In this document: positions 16,349 to 26,268 of the stretch, piece by piece
Numbering within the stretch: position 1 is the first letter of the stretch
Layout: each line of letters starts with the position of its first letter
Source: Tagaea sp965279565
GTDB taxonomy: Bacteria; Pseudomonadota; Alphaproteobacteria; CACIAM-22H2
Reading direction: 5' to 3'
NCBI GenBank assembly: GCA_965279565.1
Contig: OZ257249.1
Span: 2,976,001 to 3,040,000 of the forward strand
DNA: 64,000 nucleotides
Program-made: the position numbers and the translations under genes
Notes under the pieces: generated by a model
The model's database searches: none
The model's input: the letters and a program-made list of their open reading frames with translations, nothing else
What the model was told of the DNA's origin: nothing

Positions 16349-18054
16349 GTTCGGATCGCGGCGGCGAATTTCTCGGCGATCATCAGCACTGGAATGTTGA
16401 GATTCGCGCGCGGCGCCGTCGGCATCACGGATGCATCGACGACGCGAAGCCCTGCAAGGCCATGCACCCGCGCACTTGCCGGGTCGACGACAGCGTCGCG
16501 ATCCGTCTGCGATCCCATCCGACAGGTGCCGCAGGCATGCCACTGTCCGAACGCCTTCGAGCGCACATAGGCTTCGAGCGCGTCAGGATCGGCGACGATC
16601 TCCGGTAGCGTCCGGCCGCCAGATATGAACCTGTCGAAAAGGAATTTCCGCACCGGCGGAAGCGCATCGATCGCAAGGGCGGCAGGTGCGGTCAGCAGGA
16701 GATTGCGCAGGTTCTGCCTGCCAAGCGCGCGGGCGAAGCCGGAGTAGCTCGAGGGCGATGGATGTTCGACAAGTCTGGCGAGCGGCGAGGCGTCCATCAC
16801 GCGTGCCATGAAGCGCACGCTGTCGATCAGGCGCGCGGCGTCGCGCGGATCTGCGAGGAAGTTGAACTCGGCGAGTGGCCCGACCGAAGGATCGGGTGCG
16901 CGCAGCGAAACCGTGCCGCGCGAATGCACCTTGTTTAGCCACGAGACGAGCGACCCGATGCGCGGCCCCAGCGGGTGCCATGCAGATTTCGCGACAACCA
17001 TCATGTACATGTCTGATGGCGGACAGTCCGGATGGCCCGAGCTGTAGCGCAGCGAAAGATGGATGTGCCGGCGCGTGGCCTTCAGCCGAGCTCGCGGTTT
17101 CAGGTAGGCGGAGACGGATATGCCGGGATGCTCCTGCAGGTTCCGTCCGATGCCGGGAAGGTCGGCGACGACCGGAACGCCCATGCGTATCGCTGCATCG
17201 CCCGGCCCGATGCCGGCGCGCAGCAGGATCGTCGGCGTATGGATGGCGCCGGCCGACAGGATCGTCTCGGCCGCTTCGATGCGCGCCTTACGACCATGCT
17301 TTGCGACCTCGATCCCGCGGATGCGCCGTCCGTCTGCGATCAGCCCGATGACGCTAGCTTCCGTGAGGATCGCGAGATTCGGCCGTCTGCGGACTTCCGT
17401 GCCGAGATAGGCCATTGCGGCGGAAACACGGTGCGTTCCGTCGTTCGAAAGAGTCTGTGCGAAGTATCCGTCGCCGAAGTTACCGTTCTGGTCGCGGATG
17501 TCGGAAAAGCCGAGCGTCTCGAGCGCTTGCGCCGCGGCCGTCGAGTAGAGCGGCCATTTCCCGCGCGGGATGCGATGGATCGGGATCGGGCCGTCGGCGC
17601 CGTGCAGCGGACCGGAGAAATCGAGATCGCGCTCCAGCTTCCGGAAATAGGGCAGGACTTCGTGCCAGTTCCAGCCCGCCGCTCCCAGGCTGGCCCATTC
17701 GTCGTAATCGTCGGGTGTTCCGCGATTGGCGACTTGCCCGTTGATCGATGAACCGCCGCCCACCAGCTTCGCCTGCTCGTAGTGGCGCGGAGCGGGCCGT
17801 TCGGGCGCGTTGTGGCCGACCGGAATGAAGTGAGCAGCGATGTCGCTCCAATGGTTGGTCGGATCGAACGCGGCGCGGCCGGGATACATGTCGCGGATGG
17901 CCGATCCTTCCTGCCCCGGAAGAACGTCGCGACCCGCCTCGACCATCAGGATGCGGCGCGCCGGGTTCTCCGACAGGCGGCTGGCGAGTACGCATCCCGC
18001 ACTGCCGCCGCCGACGACGATGAAGTCCCAGCGGCCATCCTCGATCTCGTCCAT
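16321..18054 (-). CDS. GMC-family FAD oxidoreductase (choline dehydrogenase/alcohol dehydrogenase-like)
   Basis: A 577-residue flavoprotein with the N-terminal FAD motif 'VVGGGSAGCVLASRLSE' (residues 14-30), the GMC signature region 'LVGGGSSINGQVANRG' near 96-111, the active-site His in 'FGQWHACGTCRMG' and the C-terminal 'NLNIPVLMIAEKFA'. It oxidises a hydroxyl group of an alcohol or sugar. It is the last gene of a six-gene leftward unit, 4 bases after a sugar permease gene, so its substrate is probably the imported compound. The last 28 bases overlap the SDR gene on the other strand. Confidence 0.92.
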   Translation of the reverse strand: MDEIEDGRWDFIVVGGGSAGCVLASRLSENPARRILMVEAGRDVLPGQEGSAIRDMYPGRAAFDPTNHWSDIAAHFIPVGHNAPERPAPRHYEQAKLVGGGSSINGQVANRGTPDDYDEWASLGAAGWNWHEVLPYFRKLERDLDFSGPLHGADGPIPIHRIPRGKWPLYSTAAAQALETLGFSDIRDQNGNFGDGYFAQTLSNDGTHRVSAAMAYLGTEVRRRPNLAILTEASVIGLIADGRRIRGIEVAKHGRKARIEAAETILSAGAIHTPTILLRAGIGPGDAAIRMGVPVVADLPGIGRNLQEHPGISVSAYLKPRARLKATRRHIHLSLRYSSGHPDCPPSDMYMMVVAKSAWHPLGPRIGSLVSWLNKVHSRGTVSLRAPDPSVGPLAEFNFLADPRDAARLIDSVRFMARVMDASPLARLVEHPSPSSYSGFARALGRQNLRNLLLTAPAALAIDALPPVRKFLFDRFISGGRTLPEIVADPDALEAYVRSKAFGQWHACGTCRMGSQTDRDAVVDPASARVHGLAGLRVVDASVMPTAPRANLNIPVLMIAEKFAAAIRTQTQPPSTI

Positions 18055-18058
18055 TCCA

Positions 18059-18913
18059 CTATCCCTTGACGGCGCCCTTGGTCAGGCCCGAGACGATGTG
18101 CCTGCCGAGGAACGCGAACGCGATCAGGATCGGGACGATCGCAAGCGTGGCCGAGGCCGTCAGCGGCCCCCATTCGCGCCCGAAGAAACCGATGAAGCTG
18201 TAGATCATCGGCTGCACGGGCTTGAGGTCGGGTGCGTCAACCATCACCGAGCCAGCGACGAACTCGTTCCAAGTGCCGACGAAGGCGAGCACTCCGGCAG
18301 CACCCAGCGCCGGGCGCGACAGCGGCAGCATTACATGGCGAAGGATATCGGCATGCGTGCCACCATCGACAATCGCCGCCTCGTCGAGCTCGCGCGGGAT
18401 ACCTTCGATCACGCCTTTGACGATCCAGATCGCCATCGGAAGCTGGTGTGCGGTGTAGATGAGCGGTAGCACGAACCACGTGTTCGTCAGGCCGATCTGG
18501 ACGAAATAGACGTAGTTCGGGATCAGCAGCGCGGCCGCCCCAAGCGACAGCGGAATACTGGCGACGACCAGCATGAAAAGCGTCTGGCGGAACGGAAACT
18601 CGAACCGGTCGAACGCGTAGGCGGCGGGCAGGGCCAACGCCAGCGTCGCCGCGACGGTGACGGCCGCATAGAACACGCTTGCACCCATGCTGCCCAGGAA
18701 ACCGCTGGCAATCACGCGTTCGTAATGTTCGAGCGTCGGCGTGAATCCGAAGAAGGTCGGCGGGAAGCGGAACAGGTCGGCGTCGCCCTTGAACGAAGTA
18801 AGAATGCCCCAGACGAGCGGCAGCAGGTTGGCGAGGACGAGCAGGCACAGCAACCCGGTCAACGCGGCGCGTGCGGTCCGGCCGATCTTCAGGCGGGAGA
18901 CCGGGGCGGTCAT
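18059..18913 (-). CDS. CUT1 sugar ABC transporter permease, MalG-like
   Basis: A 284-residue membrane protein with about six membrane segments, an EAA loop ('DEAAIVDGGTHADILRHVMLPLSRP', near residue 180) and the 'HIVSGLTKGAVKG' C-terminus of MalG-type permeases. ATG 18913 overlaps the upstream permease stop (ATGA). No ATPase gene lies in this operon. Confidence 0.93.
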   Translation of the reverse strand: MTAPVSRLKIGRTARAALTGLLCLLVLANLLPLVWGILTSFKGDADLFRFPPTFFGFTPTLEHYERVIASGFLGSMGASVFYAAVTVAATLALALPAAYAFDRFEFPFRQTLFMLVVASIPLSLGAAALLIPNYVYFVQIGLTNTWFVLPLIYTAHQLPMAIWIVKGVIEGIPRELDEAAIVDGGTHADILRHVMLPLSRPALGAAGVLAFVGTWNEFVAGSVMVDAPDLKPVQPMIYSFIGFFGREWGPLTASATLAIVPILIAFAFLGRHIVSGLTKGAVKG

Positions 18914-19767
18914 GCGCGCCACCGCGACAGCTTCACATAGGCGAGCACAAGCAGGATGTTGCCTGCGAACATCACGAGGGCCAGGGCGGTCGCCGAACCC
19001 AGATCGAAGATCGCGAAGGCGCGTTCGTAGACGTCGATCGCCAGCACGCGCGTGGCGTCGCGCGGGCCGCCGCCAGTCAGGATCAGCGGTGTCTCGACCG
19101 TGTTGATGTTCGACAGCGTCAGCACAACCGCGGTCAGCAGCAGCGGCGTCTTCAGCAGCGGCAGCGTTATGCGCCGGAAGACCTGCCAGCCGCTCGCCCC
19201 ATCGATGCGCGCGGCCTCCTCCAGTTCGCCGGGAATGCTCTTGAGGCCGGCGAGCAGCACGATGACCGCATAGCCGATGCGCTTCCACACCGAGACGACG
19301 ACGAGCAGTCCCATTGCCCCGCCGGGCTCGGTCAGCAGCCCGCTGACCCCACCGGTGACCGTGCCGATCAGGTAGGCGGCGATGCCGATGTCGTTGACGA
19401 ACACCCAGCGGAAAAGGAGGGTGGCGACAACCGTCGAGACGATCCACGGCACGATGACGATCGTCTGGACGATGAACCCGATGCGCGGCCGGAGCCTGTC
19501 GATCCACACTGCAAGCGCAAGCGCGATGACGATGGTCAGCACGACTGACAGGCCGGTGTGCAGGACCGTGCGGCCGAACGTGGCGGCGAGAGTCTCACCG
19601 TCGAAAAGGCGGCGGAAATTGTGGAGGCCGGCAAAGCCGGTCGGAGCACCGTACTCGATGCGCTGAAGGCTGAACCAGCCGGCATAGACGACCGGCGACA
19701 GCAGCACGAACCCCAGCAGCGCGAAGGCTGGGGCGAAGAGAAGGAAGGGCGTGCGCGTGTCCCGCAT
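18910..19767 (-). CDS. CUT1 sugar ABC transporter permease, MalF-like
   Basis: A 285-residue permease; hydrophobic segments begin at residue 8 and the EAA loop reads 'EEAARIDGASGWQVFRRITLP' (near residue 190). It forms a heterodimer with the following permease. It lies 39 bases after the binding-protein gene, and that gap contains the short palindrome GTGCGCGCGCAC at 19786-19797. Confidence 0.93.
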   Translation of the reverse strand: MRDTRTPFLLFAPAFALLGFVLLSPVVYAGWFSLQRIEYGAPTGFAGLHNFRRLFDGETLAATFGRTVLHTGLSVVLTIVIALALAVWIDRLRPRIGFIVQTIVIVPWIVSTVVATLLFRWVFVNDIGIAAYLIGTVTGGVSGLLTEPGGAMGLLVVVSVWKRIGYAVIVLLAGLKSIPGELEEAARIDGASGWQVFRRITLPLLKTPLLLTAVVLTLSNINTVETPLILTGGGPRDATRVLAIDVYERAFAIFDLGSATALALVMFAGNILLVLAYVKLSRWRA

Positions 19768-19806
19768 GCGTTTCTATCCGATGCGGTGCGCGCGCACGCC
19801 GTCGTT

Positions 19807-21111
19807 CTAGCGGTTGTTCTGCTGGTTGAAGCGCTTCTCGGCCGCGACGAGTGCTGCCATCGGATCGACATTGCCGACGATGACGTCCTGTGCCGCCTTG
19901 TTCAGCGCCTGACGATAGCCGCCCACGCCGTACTCGACCGAGGGGATCCACCCGTACTTCGCCACGCCGAGTGCGGACGTCGTCAGGTACGCGTTCGCGG
20001 GCAGGTCGGTGAAGGCCTTCATGCTCGCAAGCGTGGAGGGCGCACCCGGAAGCTGGCCGCCGACCTCGACCCACAGCTTGTCGGATTCGCCGGTCGACAT
20101 GTATTCGAGGAACTTGCCGGCCATCGCCTTGTTCTTGCCGCCCGACCAGACGCCGACCGCCCAGCCCGCCATCACGGCCGGCGAATGCGGCTTGCCGTCG
20201 ATGCCCGGCCAGATCATGAAGCCGACATTGTCGTTGCCGACCTTGGCCTGCATGGTCGAGATGCGCACGACCGCCCCGGTGAACATCGCGATGCGCCCGG
20301 CGGCGAACTGCTCGTAGAGGTCTTCCGCACTCCACGTCACGGCCTGGCGCGGCGTCACACCATGCACGGTGACCATGTCGGTCTGCAGCTTCAGCGCTTC
20401 GGCACCCGTCGCGTTGGCCCACTTGGCGCTGCCCTTGGGATCGAACAGGTCACCCTGGCGGGACAGCATCAGCGACGTCATCATCTGCGAGTCCGCGCGG
20501 TCCTCGCTGAACTGCTGGCCGAAGCCCCAGCGCGTGACGTTGCCCGATGCGTCCTTGACCGTCAGCTTCTTGGCTGCCTCGATGAAGGCGGGCCACGTCG
20601 TCAGCTTTGCAGGATCGACGCCCGCTTCCTTGAGGAAGTCGGTGCGGTAGATGACACCGTAGTAGTTGCGCGAGTGGAACAGGCAGTGGACCTTGTTGCC
20701 CTGCGCGCAGCGCGACCAGTATCCGTCCTTGCGTTCGTCGCGCGCGGCGGCCGGCCATTTGTTGACGAAAAGCTCGCCGAGATCGGCCAGCGAGCCGGTC
20801 TTTAGCGCGTCGCCGAGCAGGTCTGTCACGACCCAGACGATGTCGGGCGCGTTGCCTGCGCGGTGTGCGGCAAGGAACTTCGGCGTCATCTGGTCCCAGA
20901 CCTGTGGCTCGACCGAGATCTTGACGCCCGGATTGGCGCTCTCGAATTTCCGGATCATCTCGGCGAGCGCCTTTTCGCGCGGCGCGTTGCCCGAGGGATT
21001 GAGGAACGTCCACATGCGGATCGTCTGCGCTTCGGCCGCGGTCGTGGCGAACCCTGCGGCGAGGGTCGCAAGGCCGAGCAGGGCACCTCTGAGCGTCTTA
21101 GAGAATTCCAT
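19807..21111 (-). CDS. CUT1 sugar ABC transporter substrate-binding protein (SBP family 1)
   Basis: A 434-residue secreted protein with a signal peptide (about residues 1-28, ending AAEAQ) followed by 'TIRMWTFLNPSGNAPREKALAEMIRKFE', the family 1 binding-protein start. 'WVVTDLLGDALK' and 'YYGVIYRTDFLKEAGVDP' are typical core segments. GGGAGGA sits 5 bases before ATG 21111. It follows a GntR gene by 37 bases and precedes two permease genes. Confidence 0.93.
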   Translation of the reverse strand: MEFSKTLRGALLGLATLAAGFATTAAEAQTIRMWTFLNPSGNAPREKALAEMIRKFESANPGVKISVEPQVWDQMTPKFLAAHRAGNAPDIVWVVTDLLGDALKTGSLADLGELFVNKWPAAARDERKDGYWSRCAQGNKVHCLFHSRNYYGVIYRTDFLKEAGVDPAKLTTWPAFIEAAKKLTVKDASGNVTRWGFGQQFSEDRADSQMMTSLMLSRQGDLFDPKGSAKWANATGAEALKLQTDMVTVHGVTPRQAVTWSAEDLYEQFAAGRIAMFTGAVVRISTMQAKVGNDNVGFMIWPGIDGKPHSPAVMAGWAVGVWSGGKNKAMAGKFLEYMSTGESDKLWVEVGGQLPGAPSTLASMKAFTDLPANAYLTTSALGVAKYGWIPSVEYGVGGYRQALNKAAQDVIVGNVDPMAALVAAEKRFNQQNNR

Positions 21112-21148
21112 GGTTTCCTCCCATTGCCGGATTTTCCGGTCCTTCGGT

Positions 21149-21883
21149 TCAGGTCTTTGCGGCAGCACGTTTGAATTCGAGATCGGCAAGCGCGCCGCCG
21201 AGTGAACGGCCGACATGCTTGGCCAGCACCGTGCGGCATTTCTCGACATCGCGGGATTTCAGCGCATCCACGATGGCGTGATGTTCGGCAGCGTCGTCTG
21301 TGAGGCGCGCGCGCCACGAGTCGATCCCGCGCTGCACCCAGGCCGCGATCAGCTGCTGCTGTATCGACCCGAAGACGGCGATCAGAAGCCGGTTGCCGCT
21401 GAGTTCGACGATCGTGCGGTGGAAGGCGGAATTCGTCTCGATATGTTCCTTGGTCGTCATGCGCGTGCCCAGCGTGTCGCGCCGGCGCTGCAGGGCTTCG
21501 AGCGACGCGAGATCAGCGTCGGCGAGATCGCCGGCGATCAGCCGCGCGATCACGCGTTCGGCCGCTGTCGTCTCGAGCCCGCAGCGGACCTGCCAGAGAT
21601 CGGTCACCTGGTCTGCCGTCGGCGTCTTGATATGGTAACCGCGCCGCGGCGTGGCCTCGATCAGCCCCTCGCTGGAGAGCTGCATCAGCGCCTCGCGCAC
21701 CGGTGTCTGGCTGACACCGAAGCGCTCGGCGAGTTCGTGCGGATAGAGGCGCGCTTCGTCGGCGAAATAGCCGAACAGGATCATCTCGAGGATCGTGCGC
21801 TTGAGCGTCGCGGTCAACGTCTCGCCGGGCAGGCCGACGAGTTCGCCCAGTTCGTCCGGTGCCTTGATCGACGCGACATCCAT
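21149..21883 (-). CDS. GntR family (FCD-type) transcriptional regulator
   Basis: A 244-residue regulator with a winged-helix domain ('LYPHELAERFGVSQTPVREALMQLSSEGLIEATPRRGYH', residues 46-84) and an FCD domain with metal-type histidines ('NSAFHRTIVELSGN', 'EHHAIVDAL'). It is second in the unit: the enolase-superfamily gene ends 2 bases upstream and the importer follows, so it probably regulates this sugar-acid module. The likely operator is the AT-rich inverted repeat at 23072-23087. Confidence 0.9.
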   Translation of the reverse strand: MDVASIKAPDELGELVGLPGETLTATLKRTILEMILFGYFADEARLYPHELAERFGVSQTPVREALMQLSSEGLIEATPRRGYHIKTPTADQVTDLWQVRCGLETTAAERVIARLIAGDLADADLASLEALQRRRDTLGTRMTTKEHIETNSAFHRTIVELSGNRLLIAVFGSIQQQLIAAWVQRGIDSWRARLTDDAAEHHAIVDALKSRDVEKCRTVLAKHVGRSLGGALADLEFKRAAAKT

Positions 21884-21885
21884 CT

Positions 21886-23067
21886 TCAGGCCGCACTCGA
21901 CGCGATGGAGATCGAAAGGCGGTAGCTGTCCATCACGTCGAGCCGCGGATCGCCGCCATGGCCCGGGCCGATCGGCGTGAGGAGGGCGCCATCGACGAGG
22001 ACGGGCTTCTGCTTGGGCATCTCGTCGCGCAGCGGGTTGAGCAGGCGGTTGGCTTCGTAGATTCCGAAGCCTTCCATCGCGCGGCAGGTATGAAGTGCCG
22101 CCGACACCGCGACGCAGGTTCCCACGCCGTGCGGCCCGAGCTTGATGCCGTGTTTCGCGCAGAGCCGGCCCAGCGCCATCATCCCGCTGACGCCGCCGGC
22201 GCGCGCGATGTTCGGCATCAGCACGTCGACAGCCTTGGCTTCGGCCAGTGCCGCGAAATCGTGCAGGGCGAACTCGTTTTCGCCGGCCGCGATCTGTGCC
22301 GTTGACTTGGCGCGCACGCGCGCAAGCGCCGCCGGATCGCCCGGCGGGATCGGCTCCTCGAACCAGGTGACCGAATGGCGCGACAGCTGTTTGCCCACTT
22401 CGATCGCGGTCGCTTCGTCGTAACCGCAATTGACGTCGAGCATCAGGCCGATGCCGGGGCCGATCGCGGCACGCACCGCTTCGATATGGTCGAGATCGAT
22501 GCCGGCCCCGCGGCCGACCTTCAGCTTGATCGCCTTGTAGCCCTGCGCGACCAGCGCCTTCGCGGCGGCGGCCGACGCGTCGAGCGTTGGAAGGAAGGGG
22601 ACGGGGCTTGCGTAGAGTTTCACGGGGCCCGGCGTGCCGCCGAGCAACTCGCACAGCGGCTTGCCGGCGAGCTTCGCCTTCAGGTCCCAGAGCGCCATGT
22701 CGATGGCGCTCATCGCCTCGGCGGGCATGCCGCGGCCATGGCCCATTGCGGCGAAATACTCGCTGTATTCCGCCAGCATCTGCGTGGGTTCGCCGATCGG
22801 CAGGCCGATCAGGCCGGGTGCGATGACCCGTTCGATCAGCATCGCGGTCGGGCCGGGGTGGGGCAGGCCGAAGGCTTCGCCGACACCGGTGGTGCCGTCC
22901 TCGGCGCGCACAAAGGCCAGCGTGGCGTATTGGCCGGCCCGTACGATTTTCCGGAAATGTGCAGCCGGACGAAGGAGTTGCGGTGGGACCTTGTCGATCC
23001 CGCCATACTGGCGGGCGAAGGTGGCTTCCAGCGGAACGACGTCGATGCGGGCGATTTTCATACACAT
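21886..23067 (-). CDS. Enolase-superfamily enzyme, MR/MLE type, with Asn in place of the dyad Asp
   Basis: A 393-residue protein (MCM start at 23067; a second ATG at 23061 is equally possible). It has KxK at Lys181/Lys183, metal ligands Asp211 ('LDVNCGYD'), Glu237 ('FEEP') and Glu263 ('GEN'), and His313 ('GPHG'). The position that holds Asp in the Asp-His dyad of relatives is Asn286 ('MPNIARAGG'). Family members dehydrate or racemise sugar acids. It is the first gene of a unit with GntR, an importer and a GMC oxidase, which suggests oxidation and dehydration of an imported sugar or sugar acid. Confidence 0.88.
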   Translation of the reverse strand: MCMKIARIDVVPLEATFARQYGGIDKVPPQLLRPAAHFRKIVRAGQYATLAFVRAEDGTTGVGEAFGLPHPGPTAMLIERVIAPGLIGLPIGEPTQMLAEYSEYFAAMGHGRGMPAEAMSAIDMALWDLKAKLAGKPLCELLGGTPGPVKLYASPVPFLPTLDASAAAAKALVAQGYKAIKLKVGRGAGIDLDHIEAVRAAIGPGIGLMLDVNCGYDEATAIEVGKQLSRHSVTWFEEPIPPGDPAALARVRAKSTAQIAAGENEFALHDFAALAEAKAVDVLMPNIARAGGVSGMMALGRLCAKHGIKLGPHGVGTCVAVSAALHTCRAMEGFGIYEANRLLNPLRDEMPKQKPVLVDGALLTPIGPGHGGDPRLDVMDSYRLSISIASSAA

Positions 23068-23071
23068 AAAT

Positions 23072-23087
23072 TATTTTTTATAAAATA
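23072..23087. promoter_or_regulatory. AT-rich inverted repeat, candidate GntR operator
   Basis: TATTTT and AAAATA are separated by four bases (TTAT), immediately upstream of the enolase-superfamily gene and between it and the divergent SIS gene. The location fits an operator or promoter element for the GntR protein encoded at 21149-21883. Such AT-rich arms can also be just a -10 region. Confidence 0.45.
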
Positions 23088-23197
23088 TAGAGTCAAGCTC
23101 GATATCGGGGCAGCGATCCGGCCACTGCATTCGCTGTAACGGTCGAATTGGCACTATCGTCGGGGCTTGAGATCTCCGGCAAAGGCGATACGCATCG

Positions 23198-24217
23198 ATG
23201 ACTTACAGCAATTCGGCCATGGCGGCCGAGACCGCCGAAATTCCCCGCGCTCTTGCGGATATCGCCGCCCGGCGCGCGTCGATCGCCGAACTGGCTGGCC
23301 GCCTTGACCAGCGCTCGGCACCGGTCGCCGTGCTCTGCGGGCGCGGCAGTTCCGGGCACGCGGCGACGCATCTGCGCTATCTCATCGAAACGCGCCTCGG
23401 AATCCCCGTGTCCTCCGCCGCACCGTCCGTTTCGACCGTATTCGGCGCCAGGCTCAAGCTTGCCGGCGCGCTGTTCATCGTCATCTCGCAGTCCGGGAAA
23501 AGCCCGGATCTGGTCGCGGCGACGAAGGCGGCAAGGGCGGCGGGCGCGCAGACGGTCGCGATCGTCAACGAGGCGGAATCGGCCGTCGCGCTGGCGGCCG
23601 AGCACGTGATCCCGCTGCAGGCCGGGCGCGAGAAATCGGTCGCCGCCACGAAGTCGGTCGCCGCGTCGATGTTCGCGGCTGCGGAACTCGTTGCGGCACT
23701 TGCCGACGATTCCCGACTCCGGAGCGCGCTTGACCGGATGCCGGATCGGACGGCATCCGCGTTGCACCTCGATTGGGGAAGCGTGAGCGAAGCGCTGTGC
23801 AACGCGCCATGCTTCTACGCAACCTCGCGTGGGTTCGGCCTCGGCCCCGTCCGCGAGATCGCCCTCAAATGTGCTGAAACGCTGAGATTGCCCGCACTCG
23901 CCTACAGTGCCGCGGAACTGCTTCACGGTCCACGCGCCGCGGTCACGAAGGAAACGCCGGTTCTCGCGTTGCGTCTGGACGACGCCACGGCAGGCGGGAT
24001 CGATGCGCTGTCCCGCGATCTCCTTGCGTCGAAGGTTCCGCTGTTCCTTGCAGGCGGTACAGCGTCGAGTTTGCCCTGGATCGGCGACGACCATCCCGCG
24101 ACCGACGCGATCGCGATGCTCGCACCTGCGTATCTGATGATCGAGCGGGCGGCGCGGATGATGGGATACGATCCCGACCGTCCGCCGCATCTGTCGAAAG
24201 TGACCGAGACCCTCTGA
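23198..24217 (+). CDS. SIS-domain sugar-phosphate isomerase/deaminase (GlmS-C/NagB-II/AgaS-like)
   Basis: A 339-residue cytoplasmic protein with two SIS domains and no glutaminase domain. Conserved features are 'SQSGKSPDL' (97-105), 'EKSVAATKS' (145-153, the GlmS-type ExSVAxTK) and 'AELLHGPRA' (239-247, catalytic ExxHG). This fits a glucosamine-6-phosphate deaminase of the NagB-II/AgaS type; fructosyl-amino-acid deglycases (FrlB) are a related alternative. It is divergent from the enolase-superfamily gene and convergent with a PfkB kinase gene 8 bases away. Two neighbouring ATGs (23198 and 23219) could serve as start. Confidence 0.85.
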   Translation: MTYSNSAMAAETAEIPRALADIAARRASIAELAGRLDQRSAPVAVLCGRGSSGHAATHLRYLIETRLGIPVSSAAPSVSTVFGARLKLAGALFIVISQSGKSPDLVAATKAARAAGAQTVAIVNEAESAVALAAEHVIPLQAGREKSVAATKSVAASMFAAAELVAALADDSRLRSALDRMPDRTASALHLDWGSVSEALCNAPCFYATSRGFGLGPVREIALKCAETLRLPALAYSAAELLHGPRAAVTKETPVLALRLDDATAGGIDALSRDLLASKVPLFLAGGTASSLPWIGDDHPATDAIAMLAPAYLMIERAARMMGYDPDRPPHLSKVTETL

Positions 24218-24225
24218 CCGGCGGT

Positions 24226-25181
24226 TCAGACCGCGGAAGCGTCGAGAGCACCGGCATACGGCCGGACGGCGACCTGCGCTTCGAGATCGAGGATGGCGGC
24301 GCGAGTCGGAACGGTGCGCGCACCGCCGACATGCGAGACCGCGAATGCACCGCAGGCCGTGGCGCGGGCAAGGCACGTTGCCGGCGACGCGCCGTCGATC
24401 CATGCGTCGATGAATCCGGCGGCGAACGCGTCGCCGGCACCGGTGGCGTCGACGACGTCGGTGGCCAGTGCCTTCGACGCGAACTGCCGCGAGCCGTCCG
24501 ACCAGATTGCTCCCAGCCGGCCCTGCTTCAGAACGACCGTCGGCCCGTTCGTGGCAAGCATCTGGAGGAGGGCGCCAGGCCGGTCGACCGGCAGCCCGGT
24601 CAGGGCGGCGGCCTCGGGCGCATTGGGGATCAACAGGTCGACCGCGCGCGCCAGCGCCAGCGCGCCCGGCAACCGGATCGCGGCGTCGTCCCATGCCACG
24701 TCGAGCGAGATCGTGATCGCGCATTCGCGCGCGACGTCGATCAGCCACCGCGCATCGAGCAGCGTGGCGAGTTCTGCGACGTGCAGATGCCGCACGCCGC
24801 CCCGGCGCAGGTGGCCGGCGAGGCTTTCCGGCACGGCCGGGCCCGCGCGGTGCGTGACGAAGGAGCGGTCGTCGCCGACCGCCAGCGCCACCGTCAGCTG
24901 GGGGCCGCCGTCGAAGCGTTCGAGCAGCGACAGTCCGACGCCAGATTTTTTCAGCTGCGGCTCGATCGTGCACGATACCGGATCGGTCCCGAGGGCGGCT
25001 GCAAGCTCAACTGTCCGGCCGAGACTGCGAAGGAAGGCGGCCGAGATCAGCGCGCCGCCGCCGGGCGTCACGACGACGGCATCGGCATAGTGCTCGCGCC
25101 CGATCTGCGGCATCGCCTTGAGGCCCGTCATCACGATATCGGCGTAGAGACGGCCGACGCAGACGATGGAGCCTTTCGTTT

Positions 25182-25185
<4 letters not shown>
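24226..25185 (-). CDS. PfkB/ribokinase-family carbohydrate kinase
   Basis: A 319-residue kinase with an N-terminal 'VCVGRLYADIVMTGL' strand, the 'VTPGGGALISAAFLRSLG' substrate region near residue 42, 'NAPEAAALTG' and the C-terminal ATP/anion-hole signature 'DATGAGDAFAAGF'. It phosphorylates a sugar or sugar derivative. The start is GTG 25185, overlapping the ATPase gene stop (GTGA). It is the last gene of a six-gene importer unit, so it probably phosphorylates what that importer brings in. Confidence 0.9.
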
Positions 25186-26258
<1,073 letters not shown>

Positions 26259-26268
26259 TCGACTGGTC

